Below, piece by piece: positions 7,301 through 8,569 of a stretch of 8,569 nt of DNA. The stretch covers positions 1-8,569 of the forward strand of contig CAJUKA010000148.1 in NCBI GenBank assembly GCA_910586585.1, written 5' to 3'. Under the pieces are notes generated by a model. That model saw only the letters and a program-made list of their open reading frames with translations, was not told the DNA's origin and ran no database searches. The position numbers and the translations under genes are program-made. Origin of the DNA: an uncultured Lachnospiraceae bacterium (GTDB lineage: Bacteria; Bacillota; Clostridia; Lachnospirales; Lachnospiraceae). Positions within the stretch are counted from its first letter, which is position 1, and each line of letters begins with the position of its first letter.

Positions 7301-8549
7301 GGGAAAAACGCCCGTCATGGGATAAGTGCATGATTGTGTTGGCAAGGACAAGTTCTACACGTTCCTTCCCATACTGCCTGATAACGCCCTCGGCGGTATC
7401 CCCCGGAAGTGTATAACCGTCAAATTTTTCTGCAATCGCCTGTTCTATGGCATTTTTGCACTCCACCCGGATACCATGCTCCAGTTTTTCCTGCTCCCGG
7501 CGCATGGCTTCCTCCGCCTGCTCTTTTTTATACTGTGCATAGGCTTCCTTACCCTTTGGCGAAAGGTATTTATCCGCTTTTACAAGCTCGCTGATACGCT
7601 TCTCCACCACATTCCACTTCAAAAGGACTTTTGCGTAAGGATCGCCTATCGTGCCTTTCTGTAACTTGATTCCCCTTGAATCGTGCCAGTCATCGCTCCG
7701 GTCTGAACCGATTAAGGCGGGTAAACTGCCGCCCGTTCCATATTCATTTTTAAGGAAGGCAATATTATCTTTTTTGTCATGCCCTTCCATGAAATACTCA
7801 TAAATGCGGAAATGCCCGTTATGAAAGCCGCTGCCCCCTGTCAGGCGGGCATCTATCTCGTCCTGTGTGATAAAATCCTCATGCAAGACCTCCAAACTGT
7901 CCTGTACCGGGTACTCTTTCTTCTCCGTACTTAAATCCGCTATCTCTGAAAGCAGATGCTCCGGTCTTTTCACATACCGCCATTTTATCTGCTTTTCCCC
8001 GGATTCAAGCTGTTCTTTCGCTTTGGAAAGCTCCCCGGAAACAACGTCCCTCCCCTCCTGCGTGGATAAAAGCTCACAAAGGTTCGTGATACTTTCCGGG
8101 TGGTTATAGTTCTTTATGGGTATGTTCTCCGGCACTTCCCCGATACCGTCCCGGAAGAAATTGAACAGGTCATTTGACACCCTCTGCCGCTCCACTGCGT
8201 CCACAAGGAACACTTCGTTTGCGCCCATGTAAGTGCCATTCTCCACCATAGACCGGATAATGCCCTCTACTTCCTGCCAGTTCATCACAGCAACCGGATT
8301 TTCCTTTGCGGACATTCCGTAGCCGATACTCATGCCGGATTCACTGAACCAGACAGAAACGGGATTGTTCCCAAAATCAAAACCTTTCCCGGTAGTCCGG
8401 TATTCGTTTTTCAAAAACTCCGCCATTTCCTCCGGTGTCCTCCCCTGCTGGTACTTGGCATAAATACGGCTTCTGTTATTATCCCGTCCGCCGCCTGTAC
8501 GCAGAATGGCTTCAAGCTGTTCTTTTGGCAGGGAAAAAGCGGCGGGCAT
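1251..8549 (-). CDS. Giant DarB-like polyvalent protein: N6-adenine methyltransferase fold fused to SNF2-like helicase
   Basis: This 2432-residue cytoplasmic protein probably modifies or remodels DNA entering a new host, as an antirestriction or establishment factor. Seen in order: two related domains at about 12-125 and 232-345 (shared RIY and AFLKNEY/EFLKNEY cores); a region at about 362-460 with HDGRFSPDNKEWA, which I recall from DUF3849; charged Pro/Glu linkers; a small module at about 617-667; then the methyltransferase at about 788-1046, with KYVGWGG (819-825), motif I LDPAAGIGNF (889-898) and motif IV NVPFG (954-958). A middle region of about 450 residues follows. The helicase has RPHQ (1536-1539), Walker A GAGKT (1559-1563), DESH (1720-1723), ATGTP (1770-1774), GAGTN (2022-2026) and QQEGRILRQG (2048-2057). 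A conserved C-terminal region ends near 2327, then an acidic linker and a basic tail. The start is supported by AGGAGAG nine bases upstream. Motif IV is NVPF rather than NPPF/Y, so methylase activity is uncertain. The frame is intact. The DarB-like family call is from known architecture; the role is inferred. Confidence 0.9.
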   Translation of the reverse strand: MPAAFSLPKEQLEAILRTGGGRDNNRSRIYAKYQQGRTPEEMAEFLKNEYRTTGKGFDFGNNPVSVWFSESGMSIGYGMSAKENPVAVMNWQEVEGIIRSMVENGTYMGANEVFLVDAVERQRVSNDLFNFFRDGIGEVPENIPIKNYNHPESITNLCELLSTQEGRDVVSGELSKAKEQLESGEKQIKWRYVKRPEHLLSEIADLSTEKKEYPVQDSLEVLHEDFITQDEIDARLTGGSGFHNGHFRIYEYFMEGHDKKDNIAFLKNEYGTGGSLPALIGSDRSDDWHDSRGIKLQKGTIGDPYAKVLLKWNVVEKRISELVKADKYLSPKGKEAYAQYKKEQAEEAMRREQEKLEHGIRVECKNAIEQAIAEKFDGYTLPGDTAEGVIRQYGKERVELVLANTIMHLSHDGRFSPDNKEWAKSLMPDADWQTRDYIVTSHPAVLDGFTNQARRYIERDREPDKAQIPEPEGETSGQDAQKPEAQHEAGESDRALAERIAEMSAVVKICGALSMKDVVGWNEDTGAVAIEDADRRLEGKAVYDALFLEAADYVLMQSLGGNTEKAVEMDALLKEAQKYAARYENEPEQQKEEKAAEETPKPEPENLSEELEPETAERFTVTETTDAFTEPYAVWDNKTQDYYMAGDGTVPTFAAPEEADIFCGKLNGELQGKDLPAEDLPETETVSGTKEVSGKEDDFPDIDTQAVRERLEKAGIVDGQLVDENTLENDPFIRQVMGDVEALTGEMEEEPEKPPEKEPEIDKSGAANYHISFNEAENTGKGFAPKEKFRQNVEAIRTLEKIEGERRTATPEEQEVLAKYVGWGGLADAFDSSKANWANEYQELKSLLSPEEYASARESTLNAHYTSPVIIQAIYNAVGKMGFTRGNVLDPAAGIGNFYGCLPEEMQGSRLYGAELDGLTGRIAKQLYPHADIKITGFENTNYPNDFFDVAVGNVPFGQYKVSDRQYDKHNFLIHDYFFAKTLDKVRPGGIVAFVTSKGTMDKKNPEVRKYLAQRAELLGAVRLPNTAFKENAGTEVTSDILFLKKRDRVLDIEPDWVHLTEKDGIVMNQYFADHPEMVLGKMEMVSGAHGMESACLPDTSLPLSAQLKNALSHVEGSIEQADFNEIDDELAKENIPADPDVKNYSYTVVDDTVYYRENSIMKPVDVSEKAEQRIKGMVAIRDCTQELINFQLEEYPEDMIQNKQTELNQLYDDFSKKFGLISSQTNKRAFNQDSSYCLLCSLERLDDEGNFIGKADMFTKRTIKKQEVVTSVDTASEALAVSLSEKAGVDLAYMSQLADKSEEEITKELAGVIFQNPVTEEWETADEYLSGNVREKLSVARTFAENHPEYAINVSSLESVQPKELDASEIEVRIGATWISTKYIEDFMRETFETPEYLFDRKTMGVQFSNVTGQWNVKGKNADRGNALVNMTYGTGRANAYRILEDSLNLRDTRIFDVVTEDGKEKRVLNKKETMLASQKQEAIREAFKDWVFRDPGRRQDLCAKYNELFNSTRPREYDGSHLKFPGMTPDIVLRPHQLNAVAHQLYGDNTLLAHCVGAGKTFEMIAAAMENKRLGLCQKSLFVVPNHLTEQWASDFLRLYPGANILAATKKDFEPANRKKFCSRIATGDYDAVIIGHSQFEKIPLSTERQMAMIERQITEIEMAIEALKAENGERYSIKQMEKTKKSLSTRLSRLNDSSRKDNVVTFEQLGVDKLFVDESHNYKNLFLYTKMRNVAGIAQTEAQKSSDMFAKCQYMDELTGGKGITFATGTPISNSMTELYTNMRYLQYNTLQRLGLGHFDSWAASFGETQTAIELAPEGTGYRAKTRFAKFFNLPELIALFKESADIQTPDMLKLPVPEADYENIVLKPSEYQQDMVQSLADRAEAVRDRKVQPNIDNMLKITNDGRKLALDQRLINDMLPDEENSKATTCVDKAFEIWEHTKEQKSAQLIFCDLSTPKGDGTFNVYEDIRDKLMAKGVPENEIAFIHDANTETRKAELFAKVRSGQVRFLLGSTAKMGAGTNVQDRLIALHHLDVPWRPSDIEQQEGRILRQGNMNDKVKIFRYVTEGTFDSYSWQLIENKQKFIGQIMTSKSPVRSCEDIDEAALTYAEVKALATGNPYIKEKMDLDIQVSKLKLLKANHTSQKYRLEDNIVKHYPAQIATMKERLAGYRADIQTYQQNKFPDKDTFSMKIGNRVYTEKKEAGAALIDMCRSAKQPNMAVTIGEYQGFKMSVSFDSFFSKFTVNLKGSISHEVEIGTDPLGNLQRLSNALEGMTGRMETVAQKLENVEHQLETAKVEVTKPFAQEAELAEKLERLTELNALLNMDEKGGDGIDMDDEPENDGEQEEMDTEEMGHDAEAVADAPFKPQINQAVSEKVAEHGKEQMLSDSPRGRISVKEKLAEMRQKAYGQKMPEKPEISKGKGKEESL
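7515..7856 (-). repeat. Second copy of the duplicated N-terminal domain (residues 232-345)
   Basis: The matching landmarks are GGSGFHNGHFRIYEYF (238-253), AFLKNEYGTGG (264-274), a GIKL strand, DPYAKVLLKW (303-312) and VVEKRISELV (314-323). This copy is the closer match to the form I recall from other Firmicutes conjugative-element methylase-helicases; the first copy lacks the DPYAK sequence and is more diverged. Confidence 0.6.
8175..8516 (-). repeat. First copy of a duplicated N-terminal domain in the giant protein (residues 12-125)
   Basis: The protein segment carries a Gly-rich turn, SRIYAKY (27-33), EFLKNEY (44-50), and WQEVEGIIRSMV (91-102). It aligns in order with residues 232-345. The two copies are diverged, so this is an old duplication recognisable at protein level only. 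I do not know the domain's biochemical function. Confidence 0.6.
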
Positions 8550-8557
8550 GATGTATT

Positions 8558-8564
8558 TCTCTCC
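8558..8564 (-). promoter_or_regulatory. Shine-Dalgarno of the giant gene
   Basis: On the minus strand AGGAGAG lies nine bases before the ATG at 8549. The in-frame codons between the window edge and this ATG contain no stop, so an upstream start outside the window cannot be formally excluded. The ribosome site favours the ATG at 8549. Confidence 0.65.
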
Positions 8565-8569
8565 TGCCT

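Overview
The window carries three genes, all on the minus strand and read right to left, packed head to tail with almost no non-coding DNA. They look like a stretch of an integrative and conjugative element (or a conjugative plasmid) from a low-to-moderate GC Firmicute. The gene content and strong AAGGAG-type Shine-Dalgarno sites suggest a gut Clostridia or Lachnospiraceae type host. That host call rests on remembered protein families and was not searched.

Layout from upstream to downstream on the minus strand: (1) bases 8549-1251 encode a 2432-residue protein that fuses N-terminal accessory domains (including a tandem domain duplication), an N6-adenine-type DNA methyltransferase fold, a long middle region, a complete SNF2-like superfamily 2 helicase, and an acidic linker with a basic C-terminal tail. 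(2) Bases 1239-400 encode a 279-residue coiled-coil-rich protein, which I recognise tentatively as DUF6674. Its Shine-Dalgarno overlaps the stop codon of the giant gene. (3) From base 308 to the left edge lies the 5' part of an ArdC-type gene, with an ssDNA-binding antirestriction N-terminal domain. The only gap of any size is 309-399 (91 bases), which holds a Shine-Dalgarno and a weak hairpin followed by a T-run.

How they fit together: methylase-helicase giants of this architecture resemble phage P1 DarB and the 'polyvalent proteins' of phages and conjugative elements. DarB is packaged in the virion and protects incoming DNA from type I restriction; ArdC of plasmid pSa is an antirestriction ssDNA-binding protein. 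The set is therefore best read as an establishment or antirestriction module, possibly including proteins delivered with the DNA. The most notable sequence-level observation is that the giant protein and the coiled-coil protein end in closely related basic tails of about 37 residues. That could be a shared docking or transfer signal; this is inference.

No RNA genes, CRISPR arrays, insertion sequences, attachment sites or transfer origins were seen. The many plus-strand open frames are antisense shadows of the giant gene.
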